Numbered from the stretch's first letter, positions 1-6,206 are shown. The stretch is DNA of 8,010 nucleotides from Anaerolineales bacterium (GCA_020432595.1 JAGQGA010000232.1:1-8010); one strand, 5' to 3'. Program-made: numbers and translations. The notes: generated from the sequence alone by a model not told the origin.

Positions 1-652
1 TGAGCCATTCGATGCCACGGGTGACGTGGGTAATCTTCATCAGGTGGTCATCTACGACAACGGCGAGATGATAGGTGGGCAAACCATTGGATTTGAGCAG
101 AACGTAATCGGTTAGCTGTTTGTTTTCGGTGACCACATCCCCACGCAGCAAATCGGGTACAGTGGTAGTGCCCTCAAGCGGCATTTTGAAGCGAATGACG
201 TAAGGACGGCTTTCGGCTTCCAGCCGTGCCACTTCTGCAGGGCTAATATCACGGTAGCGCCGGTCGTAGCCAGAAAAATCACCTTGAGCTTCAAGCGTTT
301 TACGCATTTCAGCCAGCTCTTCGGCGGTGGCAAAGCATTTATAAGCGTGGCCGTTGTTTACCAGCCAATGCGCCCACTGTTGGTATAGCTCTGCTCGTTC
401 TGTCTGAATGTAGGGGGCATGGGGGCCACCAATATCTGGCCCCTCGTCCCATTCAATGCCAAACCAGCGCAAGCCGGTAATGAGGTTTTCCATGGAGTCG
501 GCAACAAAGCGGTTGGTATCGGTGTCTTCAATGCGTAAAATAAATTGCCCCCCATGACGACGAGCGTACATCCAGCCAAACAAGGCTGTCCAGACGCTGC
601 CAATGTGCAAGTAACCCGTGGGGCTGGGGGCAAAACGAAGTCGAACGGTCAT
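1..652 (-). CDS. gltX: Glutamyl-tRNA synthetase, N-terminal part (runs off left edge)
   Basis: Charges tRNA with glutamate in the cytoplasm (class I aminoacyl-tRNA synthetase). The 217 codons present, read leftwards from the ATG at 650-652, open with RFAPSPTGYLHIGS (residues 6-19), which contains the class I HIGH-type motif as HIGS. They continue with RIEDTDTNR (40-48) and LTDYVLLKSNGLPTYH followed by AVVVDDHLM (180-205), the usual GluRS sequence of the catalytic domain. The KMSKS loop and anticodon-binding domain lie beyond the window, so I cannot say whether the enzyme is discriminating or also charges tRNA-Gln. The family's CxC zinc site near residue 106 is absent: the sequence reads CFAT, as in zinc-free GluRS enzymes. 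An AGAGG about 12 nt upstream is the likely ribosome site. The gene is 73 bp downstream of rodA and may be co-transcribed or use its own promoter. Confidence 0.96.
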   Translation of the reverse strand, partial: MTVRLRFAPSPTGYLHIGSVWTALFGWMYARRHGGQFILRIEDTDTNRFVADSMENLITGLRWFGIEWDEGPDIGGPHAPYIQTERAELYQQWAHWLVNNGHAYKCFATAEELAEMRKTLEAQGDFSGYDRRYRDISPAEVARLEAESRPYVIRFKMPLEGTTTVPDLLRGDVVTENKQLTDYVLLKSNGLPTYHLAVVVDDHLMKITHVTRGIEWL

Positions 653-689
653 GATTTCAATGCCTCTTTTGAAGGTTTGTTTAGTTTAG

Positions 690-718
690 AGTATACCGGG
701 AATGGTTACAGGTGAACA
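690..718 (-). promoter_or_regulatory. Possible sigma70-type promoter for gltX
   Basis: On the minus strand a -10 box TATACT (690-695, 5 of 6 consensus) lies 17 nt from a weak -35 TGTTCA (713-718, 3 of 6). It sits in the short rodA-gltX gap and would give a leader of roughly 30 nt. The weak -35 makes this tentative. Confidence 0.35.
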
Positions 719-725
719 GGGTTGG

Positions 726-1832
726 TTAGCCAAACTCTTGTTTACGCTGGCGCATCAGAACGGATTGGACAATGCCAATGGCGATAAAGAGGGTGGTGAG
801 TGAGCTGCCGCCGTAGCTGACGAAGGGGAGCGTTAGCCCCGTCACGGGCATGATGCGGGTGTTCATGCCCACGCTCACCATCGTTTGGAAAAACAAAACG
901 GCCGCTATTCCTGTGCAAGCGTATTTTCCCGCCGGGTCGGGACTCAGCTCCGCCGCCCGTAAAATCCGCATCAAAATAAAGGCCATTAATGCCAACACCA
1001 CAGTCGAGCCAAAGATTAACCCCATTTCTTCGGTTAGTACAGAAAAAATGAAGTCGGTGTGCTGCACGCGCAAAAAGCCAAGCTGGCTTTGCGTGCCGCG
1101 AAAATATCCCTTGCCCCACAATCCGCCCGATCCAATGCTGATTTCGGCTTGGTCAACGTTGAACACATCTTCTGGATCGGCCGATTCGGGGTCGAGAAAG
1201 GTGGTAATACGTGCTTTTTGGTAGTCGGCTAAAAATGGGTAAACGGAGAATGCACCGATGATGCCAACAGTCGCTAAGGCCATAAAATGCGATAGAGGCA
1301 GCCCCGCCAGCCAAATCATGACAAACCAGATGACAGTATACAGGAGCGTCATCCCCAGATCGGGCTGGATGAAGATTAGCCCCATTGGTACCCCCATATA
1401 GGCGATGGTGACGAGGGTGTTGGAAAAACGCTGGATGTAGCGCTGGCGGTTGGCTAAAAATTGCCCAAAGGTGACGGTGAGGAAGATGCGGCCAAATTCG
1501 GATGGTTGGATTTGGGCAAAGCCGAGGTTGATCCAGCGGCGGGCATCGTTGTTGATCTGCCCGGCAGCTACCACAAAGAGAAGGCTGAGGATGAGGATGC
1601 CATAAATATACCAGTGGCTAGAAGTTAAATAACGGTAATCAATGGAGGCGATGGCAAGCATGATGATGATGCCAAGGATGGCCCACTGGATTTGCTGCCC
1701 TGGCAGTGGCTCTAGGGCGGGGGCACCGGTAACGGCACTGTAGATCATGAGGATGCCGTAGCCGGTGAGCAGCAATACGGCGGCGGTGAGCCACAAATCA
1801 AAATAACGCCAAACGGAGGTTCTTGCTACCAT
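726..1832 (-). CDS. rodA: RodA, SEDS-family peptidoglycan glycosyltransferase
   Basis: Polytopic inner-membrane enzyme that polymerises lipid II into glycan strands for cell elongation, normally with a class B PBP. The 368 residues match the usual RodA length and contain about ten hydrophobic segments. Family signatures seen in order are ARRWINLG and QPSEF (97-113), QPDLGMTLL (156-164), ISIGSGGLWGKGYFRGTQSQ (231-250), QHTDFIFSVLTEE (257-269) and PVTGLTLPFVSYGGSS (329-344). D260 in HTDF corresponds to the conserved Asp considered essential in RodA/FtsW enzymes. The lack of a FtsW-like C-terminal extension and the min neighbours favour RodA over FtsW. The gene starts 53 bp after minE. No Shine-Dalgarno precedes the ATG; instead a TACAAT box ends 7 nt before it. 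No mreBCD or PBP2 gene is in the window. Confidence 0.93.
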   Translation of the reverse strand: MVARTSVWRYFDLWLTAAVLLLTGYGILMIYSAVTGAPALEPLPGQQIQWAILGIIIMLAIASIDYRYLTSSHWYIYGILILSLLFVVAAGQINNDARRWINLGFAQIQPSEFGRIFLTVTFGQFLANRQRYIQRFSNTLVTIAYMGVPMGLIFIQPDLGMTLLYTVIWFVMIWLAGLPLSHFMALATVGIIGAFSVYPFLADYQKARITTFLDPESADPEDVFNVDQAEISIGSGGLWGKGYFRGTQSQLGFLRVQHTDFIFSVLTEEMGLIFGSTVVLALMAFILMRILRAAELSPDPAGKYACTGIAAVLFFQTMVSVGMNTRIMPVTGLTLPFVSYGGSSLTTLFIAIGIVQSVLMRQRKQEFG

Positions 1833-1839
1833 GTGGCGG

Positions 1840-1845
1840 ATTGTA
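1840..1845 (-). promoter_or_regulatory. -10-like box immediately upstream of rodA
   Basis: TACAAT on the minus strand (5 of 6 consensus) ends 7 nt before the rodA ATG. A promoter here would start transcription at or next to the ATG, giving a leaderless mRNA, which would fit the missing ribosome site. No good -35 is visible at 16-18 nt, so this may be chance. Confidence 0.22.
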
Positions 1846-1885
1846 ACAAAGGGGAAAGGATGTGGGGGTAAATTTAAGGAAAGTA

Positions 1886-2158
1886 TTAGGGAGTGGGAGA
1901 AGAACGGCCGTTTCCCGGCAGCAGCGGCACCTCAGCCACCAACATGCTATCCTTCTCCGTCCGCTCTAAATTCACCACCACATTCTCCCGGTTAATCTCC
2001 AAACGCTTGGCAATCACCTCAATAATGTCGTCCTTAATAAGCTCCAGCAGTCCGGGGGACAAATCACTTCGGTCATGGATCAACACCATTTGCAAACGTT
2101 GCTTCGCTACGGCTCCACTCTTCTCCCTTTGTCCAAACAGCTTGTCTAACCAGCTCAT
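1886..2158 (-). CDS. minE: MinE, cell division topological specificity factor
   Basis: Stimulates MinD ATPase and displaces MinC from it, producing pole-to-pole oscillation so that division occurs at mid-cell. From the ATG at 2156-2158 the protein is 90 residues, close to the 88 of E. coli MinE. It shows the N-terminal amphipathic membrane-binding stretch MSWLDKLFGQ (1-10), the MinD-contact helix AKQRLQMVLIHDR (18-30), and the dimerising topological-specificity domain beginning LIKDDIIEVIAKRLEI (40-55). The start was chosen by AAGGAGG (2167-2173) with an 8-nt spacer. An in-frame TTG seven codons upstream precedes that ribosome site, and an ATG two codons upstream lies too close to it. The last residues PGNGRSSPTP include a copy of the AACGGCCGTT repeat read as N-G-R. 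The gene starts 30 bp after minD, third in the minC-minD-minE order. Confidence 0.95.
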   Translation of the reverse strand: MSWLDKLFGQREKSGAVAKQRLQMVLIHDRSDLSPGLLELIKDDIIEVIAKRLEINRENVVVNLERTEKDSMLVAEVPLLPGNGRSSPTP

Positions 2159-2166
2159 GCCCATCG

Positions 2167-2173
2167 CCTCCTT
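2167..2173 (-). promoter_or_regulatory. minE ribosome-binding site that fixes the start
   Basis: AAGGAGG on the minus strand lies 8 nt before the ATG at 2158. It rules out the upstream TTG (2177-2179), which lies before it, and the ATG at 2162-2164, which is only 2 nt away. Confidence 0.85.
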
Positions 2174-2188
2174 GCTCAATTGCCGCTT

Positions 2189-2992
2189 CTAATTCCCGTT
2201 GAGCCAATTAATCAGCTTATCCATAAAGCTGTTTTTAGGCGTTAGATCAAGCAGCGGAATATCCAGCCCATCGAGCCGCTTGGCGATATTGCGGAACGCC
2301 TGACCAGCACTGACACCATTGACACTACCCATAGCCAGCGGCGTACCTCGGTTGGTAGAAATGAGGATGTTTTCGTCTTCAGGAATGACACCCAGCAGTT
2401 CAATTGCCAAAATATCCAAAATGTCGTTGATGGACAGCATTTCGCCGCGCTCAACCATTTGCGGCTTGAGGCGGTTGATGAGTAGCTTGCCTGGTCCTTT
2501 TTCCTCGGCTTCAATCAGGCCAATGATGCGGTCGGCATCACGAACGGCCGATACTTCTGGGTTGGTCACAATCACGACCTGATCGGCCGGCGCTACGGCA
2601 TTGCGAAAACCGCGCTCAATCCCGGCCGGCGAATCTACAATGATGTAGTCCATCTCTTCGCGCAGTTGATCACACACCAGCACCATGTCCGACGGACTCA
2701 CCGCGTTTTTATCGCGGGTTTGGGCAGCGGGGATGAGGTACAGTTCTGGCTGCCGTTTGTCCTTGATCATCGCCTGCCGCAGCCGGCAGCGCCCTTCAAC
2801 CACGTCCACCAAATCGTAGACAATCCGGTTTTCTAGCCCCATAACCACGTCCAGGTTACGCAGCCCGATGTCGGCATCAATGGCAACGACTTTCTTGTCC
2901 AACATCGCCAAAGCTGAGGCGATATTGGCCGTCACGGTTGTCTTGCCCACCCCCCCTTTCCCCGAAGTAATGGTGATGACTTTACCGCTCAT
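2189..2992 (-). CDS. minD: MinD, septum-site determining ATPase
   Basis: Membrane-cycling ATPase of the ParA/MinD (deviant Walker) class. Its ATP-bound dimer sits on the membrane, carries MinC, and is released by MinE. The 267 residues match the family length. Visible features are the deviant Walker A SGKGGVGKTT (10-19) with signature lysine K12 and phosphate-binding K17, AIDADIGLRNLD (37-48) containing the switch I aspartates, and DYIIVDSPAGIERG (115-128) with Walker B D120. The C-terminal amphipathic membrane-targeting helix is KNSFMDKLINWLNG (253-266). GGAG at 3001-3004 lies 8 nt before the ATG. The gene follows minC by 24 bp and precedes minE by 30 bp, so the three are one transcription unit. 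The family also contains ParA-like and flagellar FlhG proteins, but the flanking minC and minE and the C-terminal helix settle the identity. Confidence 0.97.
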   Translation of the reverse strand: MSGKVITITSGKGGVGKTTVTANIASALAMLDKKVVAIDADIGLRNLDVVMGLENRIVYDLVDVVEGRCRLRQAMIKDKRQPELYLIPAAQTRDKNAVSPSDMVLVCDQLREEMDYIIVDSPAGIERGFRNAVAPADQVVIVTNPEVSAVRDADRIIGLIEAEEKGPGKLLINRLKPQMVERGEMLSINDILDILAIELLGVIPEDENILISTNRGTPLAMGSVNGVSAGQAFRNIAKRLDGLDIPLLDLTPKNSFMDKLINWLNGN

Positions 2993-3016
2993 TATTGAAT
3001 CTCCAATCCTGGTCTC

Positions 3017-3736
3017 TTAAGAACGCTTCCACGATTCGGCCACAATGTGGCCGTCACGGATAGCTGCTTGTTCCGGTACGCTTTCTTGTTTGTGGTCGGC
3101 GGGCGGGGCAACGGCAATTTGGTCGGCAATGCGTAGCTGGGTTGGTTTGAGTTCGAGGGCGCAAATAACGGCCGTTTTCTCCCCCATCGCCCCCGCATGG
3201 ACCAACCCCCGCAGCCGTCCCCACACAATCACATTCCCCCTAGCAATCACCTCCGCCCCAGGGTTCACATCCCCCATGATAACCACATGCCCATCATGGG
3301 TGACAGAACGGCCGGAACGAAGCGTTTCGTGCAAAAAAAGGGCATTGCTCCCCGGCATCGCTGCCGCTTGGCCGTTGTTAGCCGGGCCGATATCTGGCAG
3401 CACATTCCCATCCAAATCTGTTTGGCTGCCAGACAACCGAATGCCAAACCCCATTTCCCGCGCCTGACGGCGAGTATAGGGGTCATCGGCCAGCACGGTA
3501 CGTAAGGTTAGTTGATGTTGGTCAAATAGTTTGAGAAGTTCGGTAAGCTGGTCACGCTCTAACGGCCGTTTGCCCAGCTCCAGCACAATCCCACTTCCCG
3601 CCAAAAAATTCGCCTTCTGCGCCAGCTCCGCCGCCAACGCCGCTTGTAGATCAGTAAAAGACCCATTCCCCAATGTTAGGAGCAGGCCCTCACGAACACC
3701 TTTGATGCGAATAGTTGAGGCTAGTTGGTCATCCAT
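3017..3736 (-). CDS. minC: MinC, septum-site determining protein (FtsZ inhibitor)
   Basis: Blocks FtsZ ring assembly where MinD holds it at the membrane. The protein has 239 residues from the ATG at 3734-3736. The N-terminal FtsZ-inhibiting domain spans about residues 5-95. A variable linker (about 100-136) leads into the C-terminal beta-helix dimerisation/MinD-binding domain, with HETLRSGR (136-143), HVVIMGDVNPGAEVIARGNV (150-169), WGRLRGLVHAGA (172-183) and TAVICALELKPTQLRIA (188-204). The conserved RSGQ MinD-contact motif reads RSGR here. The start was chosen by homology: the open frame extends 24 codons upstream to 3808, but that extension overlaps the putative promoter and has no family similarity. 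Ribosome binding is weak (GTGGGA). This is the first gene of minC-minD-minE. It carries two AACGGCCGTT repeats, read as KRPL (56-59) and TAV (188-190). Confidence 0.94.
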   Translation of the reverse strand: MDDQLASTIRIKGVREGLLLTLGNGSFTDLQAALAAELAQKANFLAGSGIVLELGKRPLERDQLTELLKLFDQHQLTLRTVLADDPYTRRQAREMGFGIRLSGSQTDLDGNVLPDIGPANNGQAAAMPGSNALFLHETLRSGRSVTHDGHVVIMGDVNPGAEVIARGNVIVWGRLRGLVHAGAMGEKTAVICALELKPTQLRIADQIAVAPPADHKQESVPEQAAIRDGHIVAESWKRS

Positions 3737-3771
3737 AAGCAGTTCCCACTTTGTGCGGGACACTACAACAA

Positions 3772-3796
3772 AACAATTGTTGAAATAATACAACAA
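3772..3796. promoter_or_regulatory. Dyad symmetries overlapping the min promoter (possible operator)
   Basis: A perfect 10-bp palindrome AACAATTGTT (3772-3781) adjoins an inverted repeat TTGTTG-N8-CAACAA (3777-3782 and 3791-3796). The repeat encloses the -10 box at 3785-3790. The position, straddling the -10 and the expected start, is where a repressor could act. AT-rich dyads also arise by chance, so this is weak. Confidence 0.22.
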
Positions 3797-3813
3797 AAGG
3801 AAAGGCAACGCAA
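3785..3813 (-). promoter_or_regulatory. Candidate promoter of the minCDE(-rodA) unit
   Basis: On the minus strand -35 TTGCGT (3808-3813, 3 of 6) is separated by exactly 17 nt from -10 TATTAT (3785-3790, 5 of 6). Transcription would start near 3778, giving a leader of about 40 nt before minC. Confidence 0.5.
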
Positions 3814-3876
3814 CCGCCCAAACCTATAGGCTATAGAATAGCAAAGACGGCCGCAACATACGACATAAATTGGGAC

Positions 3877-3897
3877 GAACGACGGACGACGGACGAC
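3877..3897. repeat. Three tandem heptamers GGACGAC (single arm)
   Basis: Three consecutive 7-bp units: GAACGAC (one mismatch), GGACGAC, GGACGAC. They total 21 bp, the same three-unit length as the arms of the hairpin elements elsewhere in the window. No inverted partner is seen nearby, so this looks like a half element or a simple tandem repeat. A second short heptamer duplication, CTATAGG-CTATAGA, lies at 3824-3837 in the same gap. Confidence 0.7.
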
Positions 3898-3910
3898 AAA
3901 TAGCCAAACC

Positions 3911-3929
3911 GGGCGTCTGCAATACGCCC
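3911..3929 (-). terminator. Hairpin directly after the OppC-type permease gene (weak terminator)
   Basis: A 6-bp GC-rich stem GGGCGT/ACGCCC (3911-3916 with 3924-3929) with a 7-nt loop abuts the permease stop codon at 3930-3932. On the minus strand it is followed only by GGTTTGGCTATTT rather than a clean T-run, so termination would be inefficient at best. Confidence 0.4.
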
Positions 3930-4898
3930 CTACGAGACTATTAATTCTGGCTCGTATCGGTGTCGTTTAAACAGGGAACGCCAGCGAACTGGGTGTGGTC
4001 GGGTTACATCCATATAGCGGCGCAACCCTTCCCCCAGCATGTTAAAGGCAAAAATTTCGGTAAACACCAAAATGCCCACAAACAGCGGTGTCCACGGGGC
4101 TAAAATGATCTTGCCCCAAAAATCGGCCAACATTTGTCCCAATTCCGGCGTACCATCGGACAGCGACAGCAGGAAGCCGCCAGAATTCGGGTCGGGGACA
4201 GTCACAATTTGGCCGCCGCCCAGAAAAATGCCCAGAAAGCCAAGCTCGGCCGTAAGCAGGGTGATGGAACCCAGTTCAAACGCCATCATCGAAGGCAAAA
4301 TCGGCCAGAGTTGGGGCAGCACATAGCGCCACAAAATCCCCCAGTTGCCCAGCCCCACTGCCTGCGCTCCCTCAATAAACGGCTCCTGAATAATGCTGAG
4401 GGTGCGGCTTTTGACCAAATTGGCGGTGTCGGCCCAGCCGGTTAGCGACATGGCAATGATGAAGTTCTGCAGTCCCCCTTCTACGCCCAGCAGCAAAATC
4501 ACACCAATGGCAAAAACCAGGGTGGGCATGGCGACGCTGATGCTGATGAAATAATCAATGATGCGTTCGACGATGCCCTGATACCAACCGGCCAACAACC
4601 CCAACAGCACCCCCAACGTGATGCGTGCCGCCATGACCCACAGCGCCATGACAAAGGTGGGGCGCACCGCCCACAAAATGCGGCTTAATAAATCGCGCCC
4701 TACGTCGTCGGTGCCAAGGGGAAAACGGTCTAGCTCACTGGGGCGGAAGGGGGCGGTGTACCATTGGTCATCCAGTTTGAATACCTTGAATAGTTCGGCG
4801 GGGTCATTGGGAGCCAGCCCCGGCCCCCAGATGGCAATGGTGGCAAAAAAGAGGGAAAGGGTTAGGCCAATGATCAAAGGGTAGTTTCTTTTAGGCAT
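3930..4898 (-). CDS. ABC transporter permease, OppC/DppC family
   Basis: Inner-membrane permease subunit of a peptide/nickel-type ABC importer; it pairs with the OppB-type subunit encoded just upstream. The 322 residues include an N-terminal membrane segment (about 8-27), then the family hallmark FPLGTDDVGRDLLSRILW (59-76). The cytoplasmic coupling loop contacts the ATPase and reads EGAQAVGLGNWGILWRYVLP (176-195), with the expected E-x-A...G...P spacing. FNMLGEGLRRYMDVT (285-299) near the C-terminus is also typical. The substrate cannot be read from sequence. The gene lies 96 bp after its partner, and that gap is filled by a heptamer hairpin. No Shine-Dalgarno precedes the ATG at 4896-4898, which is 14 nt from the hairpin. 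A small GC hairpin follows the stop. No ATP-binding subunit follows; the next gene is minC. Confidence 0.9.
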   Translation of the reverse strand: MPKRNYPLIIGLTLSLFFATIAIWGPGLAPNDPAELFKVFKLDDQWYTAPFRPSELDRFPLGTDDVGRDLLSRILWAVRPTFVMALWVMAARITLGVLLGLLAGWYQGIVERIIDYFISISVAMPTLVFAIGVILLLGVEGGLQNFIIAMSLTGWADTANLVKSRTLSIIQEPFIEGAQAVGLGNWGILWRYVLPQLWPILPSMMAFELGSITLLTAELGFLGIFLGGGQIVTVPDPNSGGFLLSLSDGTPELGQMLADFWGKIILAPWTPLFVGILVFTEIFAFNMLGEGLRRYMDVTRPHPVRWRSLFKRHRYEPELIVS

Positions 4899-4912
4899 AG
4901 GGTTTTAGGATT

Positions 4913-4964
4913 GGGGATTGGGGATTGGGGATTCAAAATTTCTAATCCCCAATCTCCAATCTCC
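4913..4964. repeat. Inverted heptamer-array hairpin between the two permease genes
   Basis: The left arm is three perfect GGGGATT units (4913-4933), preceded by a partial unit GGATT (4908-4912). A 10-nt loop (4934-4943) follows, then the right arm AATCCCC-AATCTCC-AATCTCC (4944-4964). The arms pair over 21 bp with 2 differences. In plus-strand RNA both differences become G-U wobbles; in the minus-strand permease mRNA they are A-C mismatches. The element sits inside a probable two-gene operon and takes up the space where the downstream gene's ribosome site would be. Confidence 0.9.
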
Positions 4965-4994
4965 CGCTAACAAGAAGTCATTTGCCCCCAGTTG

Positions 4995-5954
4995 TTAAAC
5001 CATGCGTTTGTTGTTTTGCACACGCGGGTCGAGCCAGTAGGAACCGACGCTGACGATGAGGTCTACAATGAGGAGCCAAAGGCCAAAGAGGACGGCGAGC
5101 ATGGCAAGGGTTTCGGCGTGGAGAAAGTAGGGGAGCGGCTCGCGGACGTTGATCCGCAGCCCCATGACGCTCATAAAAATGCGGCCAATGCCGGGCCAGA
5201 GGAAGAGCGTTTCGACCACGATGAGACCGCCGATGAGCATTCGCAGGGCGTTGCCAATGGTGACGAGGATGGCGGGGGCGATGTTGGGGAGGGCGTGGCG
5301 GAGATAAACGGCCGTCCAGCTAAACCCCCGGCTTTGGGCAAAACGAACATAATCCTTCTGTAGCTCCTGCTCTAAGAGGGTGGCCGTGACCCCGGCAATG
5401 CGAAGGGTGGGACCTGTGGCAAGCACCACCAGCGGCAAGACGAGGTGAATATCCAGCCCATAGCCGCTGAGGGGAAAGAGGGTTCCGTTTTGCCCGACAA
5501 AGATGATGCCATAGAGCATGGCGGCAATGATGGCTCCACCGAGGAAGAAGCGGGGCAGGGAAAGGCCGACGGTGGAGATGAGCAGCCCTAGAGGAGTGAG
5601 GCGGCGGGTGCGGCGGGAGACGGAGAGGAAACCGAGCAGGGGACCGAGCAGGGTCATGATAAAAACGGCCGTTATAATCAAAATCATGCTCCGTCCCAGC
5701 GATGGCAACAGTGCTTCAATGACAGGAATCGCCCCAACGTGACCCCAATCGCCGCCCAGCAGGTGACGCGCATAAGTGAGATAGCTGGCACCAGTGCTAA
5801 TTTCGTCCAGATTGCGAACATCTTGCGGAGCCAGGAAGGGCATGGAGTTGGCAAACAGCTTGGGAGCCAGCAGGGCGTAGCTGTAGCCAATGAAATTGAG
5901 CAGCGGCAGCAAAATGAGAATGAGCAGGAGTTTGCGGCCTAGTAAGCGTAACAT
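4995..5954 (-). CDS. ABC transporter permease, OppB/DppB family
   Basis: Membrane subunit of a peptide/nickel-type ABC importer, partner of the permease at 3930-4898. The protein has 319 residues from the ATG at 5952-5954. It has an N-terminal membrane segment (about 7-30), a periplasmic region (31-85), then several hydrophobic helices. The coupling loop is DYVRFAQSRGFSWTAVYLRH followed by ALPN (201-224), and the family signature is VETLFLWPGIGRIF (247-260). The start was chosen by AAGGAG (5961-5966) with a 6-nt spacer and by a strong promoter at 5992-6020. An open frame reaches back to 6056 but would begin upstream of that promoter. The AACGGCCGTT repeat is read as T-A-V at residues 95-97, and a one-base variant gives TAV again at 214-216. 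It is the first gene of its unit; no binding protein or ATPase gene accompanies it here. Confidence 0.91.
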   Translation of the reverse strand: MLRLLGRKLLLILILLPLLNFIGYSYALLAPKLFANSMPFLAPQDVRNLDEISTGASYLTYARHLLGGDWGHVGAIPVIEALLPSLGRSMILIITAVFIMTLLGPLLGFLSVSRRTRRLTPLGLLISTVGLSLPRFFLGGAIIAAMLYGIIFVGQNGTLFPLSGYGLDIHLVLPLVVLATGPTLRIAGVTATLLEQELQKDYVRFAQSRGFSWTAVYLRHALPNIAPAILVTIGNALRMLIGGLIVVETLFLWPGIGRIFMSVMGLRINVREPLPYFLHAETLAMLAVLFGLWLLIVDLIVSVGSYWLDPRVQNNKRMV

Positions 5955-5960
5955 GGGTGT

Positions 5961-5966
5961 CTCCTT
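5961..5966 (-). promoter_or_regulatory. Ribosome-binding site fixing the OppB-type permease start
   Basis: AAGGAG on the minus strand lies 6 nt before the ATG at 5954, far inside the longer open frame that begins at 6056. Confidence 0.85.
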
Positions 5967-5991
5967 GTGGCCGTTTAGCCAGGGTGAGGGA

Positions 5992-6020
5992 ATGATACAG
6001 AAGGGTGGAAAGGGTGTCAA
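5992..6020 (-). promoter_or_regulatory. Strong sigma70-type promoter for the permease operon
   Basis: On the minus strand a perfect -35 TTGACA (6015-6020) is followed after exactly 17 nt by -10 TATCAT (5992-5997, 5 of 6). Transcription would start near 5985, giving a leader of about 30 nt with a good ribosome site. An 18-bp perfect palindrome (6031-6048) lies just upstream, at about -46 to -63. Confidence 0.78.
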
Positions 6021-6030
6021 TTTGGGGTGG

Positions 6031-6048
6031 AAAAAACGGCCGTTTTTT
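6031..6048. repeat. 18-bp perfect palindrome AAAAAACGGCCGTTTTTT upstream of the permease promoter
   Basis: An extended copy of the AACGGCCGTT repeat flanked by A and T tracts. Relative to the minus-strand promoter it occupies the UP-element/upstream-activator position. With no loop bases it would be a poor intrinsic terminator. It could be a protein-binding site or simply one more copy of the iterated palindrome. Confidence 0.85.
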
Positions 6049-6107
6049 CTCGCCACGCCGCCACTTTTTTGCTACCTTATATGCAGATTGAAGTCATGAA
6101 TTGGCAT

Positions 6108-6155
6108 AGAGATTGGAAGTTGGAGGTTGACCATCTGTAATCTCCAATCTCCAAT
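6108..6155. repeat. Degenerate inverted heptamer-array hairpin upstream of the HhH gene
   Basis: The left arm is AGAGATT-GGAAGTT-GGAGGTT (6108-6128). A 10-nt loop (6129-6138) follows, then AATCTCC-AATCTCC (6139-6152) and a partial third unit AAT (6153-6155). It has the same 21-10-21 plan and the same GGAGATT core as the 4913-4964 element but is more diverged. Confidence 0.8.
6127..6155 (+). promoter_or_regulatory. Weak candidate promoter for the HhH membrane protein
   Basis: TTGACC (6127-6132, 5 of 6) lies 17 nt from TCCAAT (6150-6155, 4 of 6), overlapping the heptamer hairpin. It would start transcription near 6162, about 45 nt before the ATG. The hexamers overlap repeat sequence, so the match may be incidental. 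Confidence 0.28.
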
Positions 6156-6192
6156 AAAATGTTGGTTTATGTCCTTACAGAAGTGTGAAAAC

Positions 6193-6198
6193 AGGAGG
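6193..6198 (+). promoter_or_regulatory. Strong ribosome-binding site for the HhH membrane protein
   Basis: AGGAGG with an 8-nt spacer to the ATG at 6207. It supports this small gene as real and fixes its start. Confidence 0.85.
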
Positions 6199-6206
6199 AA
6201 ATTAAG

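Noticed and set aside
3737..3808. Longer minC start at 3808
   Set aside because: The extra 24 residues have no MinC similarity and overlap the predicted -10 and transcription start; the ATG at 3736 matches the family N-terminus.
4913..4930. G-quadruplex from the GGGG runs
   Set aside because: Only three runs of four G are present; a fourth run of comparable length is missing, and the inverted arm makes a hairpin the simpler structure.
4908..4964. CRISPR array
   Set aside because: The repeats are 7 bp with no spacers and occur in inverted arms; no cas gene is present.
6031..6048. Intrinsic terminator at the AAAAAACGGCCGTTTTTT palindrome
   Set aside because: There are no unpaired loop bases, the GC core is only 6 bp, and it lies between divergent genes where no transcript needs to end.
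5955..6056. Longer OppB-type permease start at 6056
   Set aside because: It lies upstream of a consensus promoter and crosses the 18-bp palindrome; the ATG at 5954 has a good ribosome site and begins the first membrane helix.
5955..6206. tRNA or small RNA gene in the divergent intergenic region
   Set aside because: No cloverleaf, TTCGA-type T-loop or convincing RNA structure other than the heptamer hairpin is visible.
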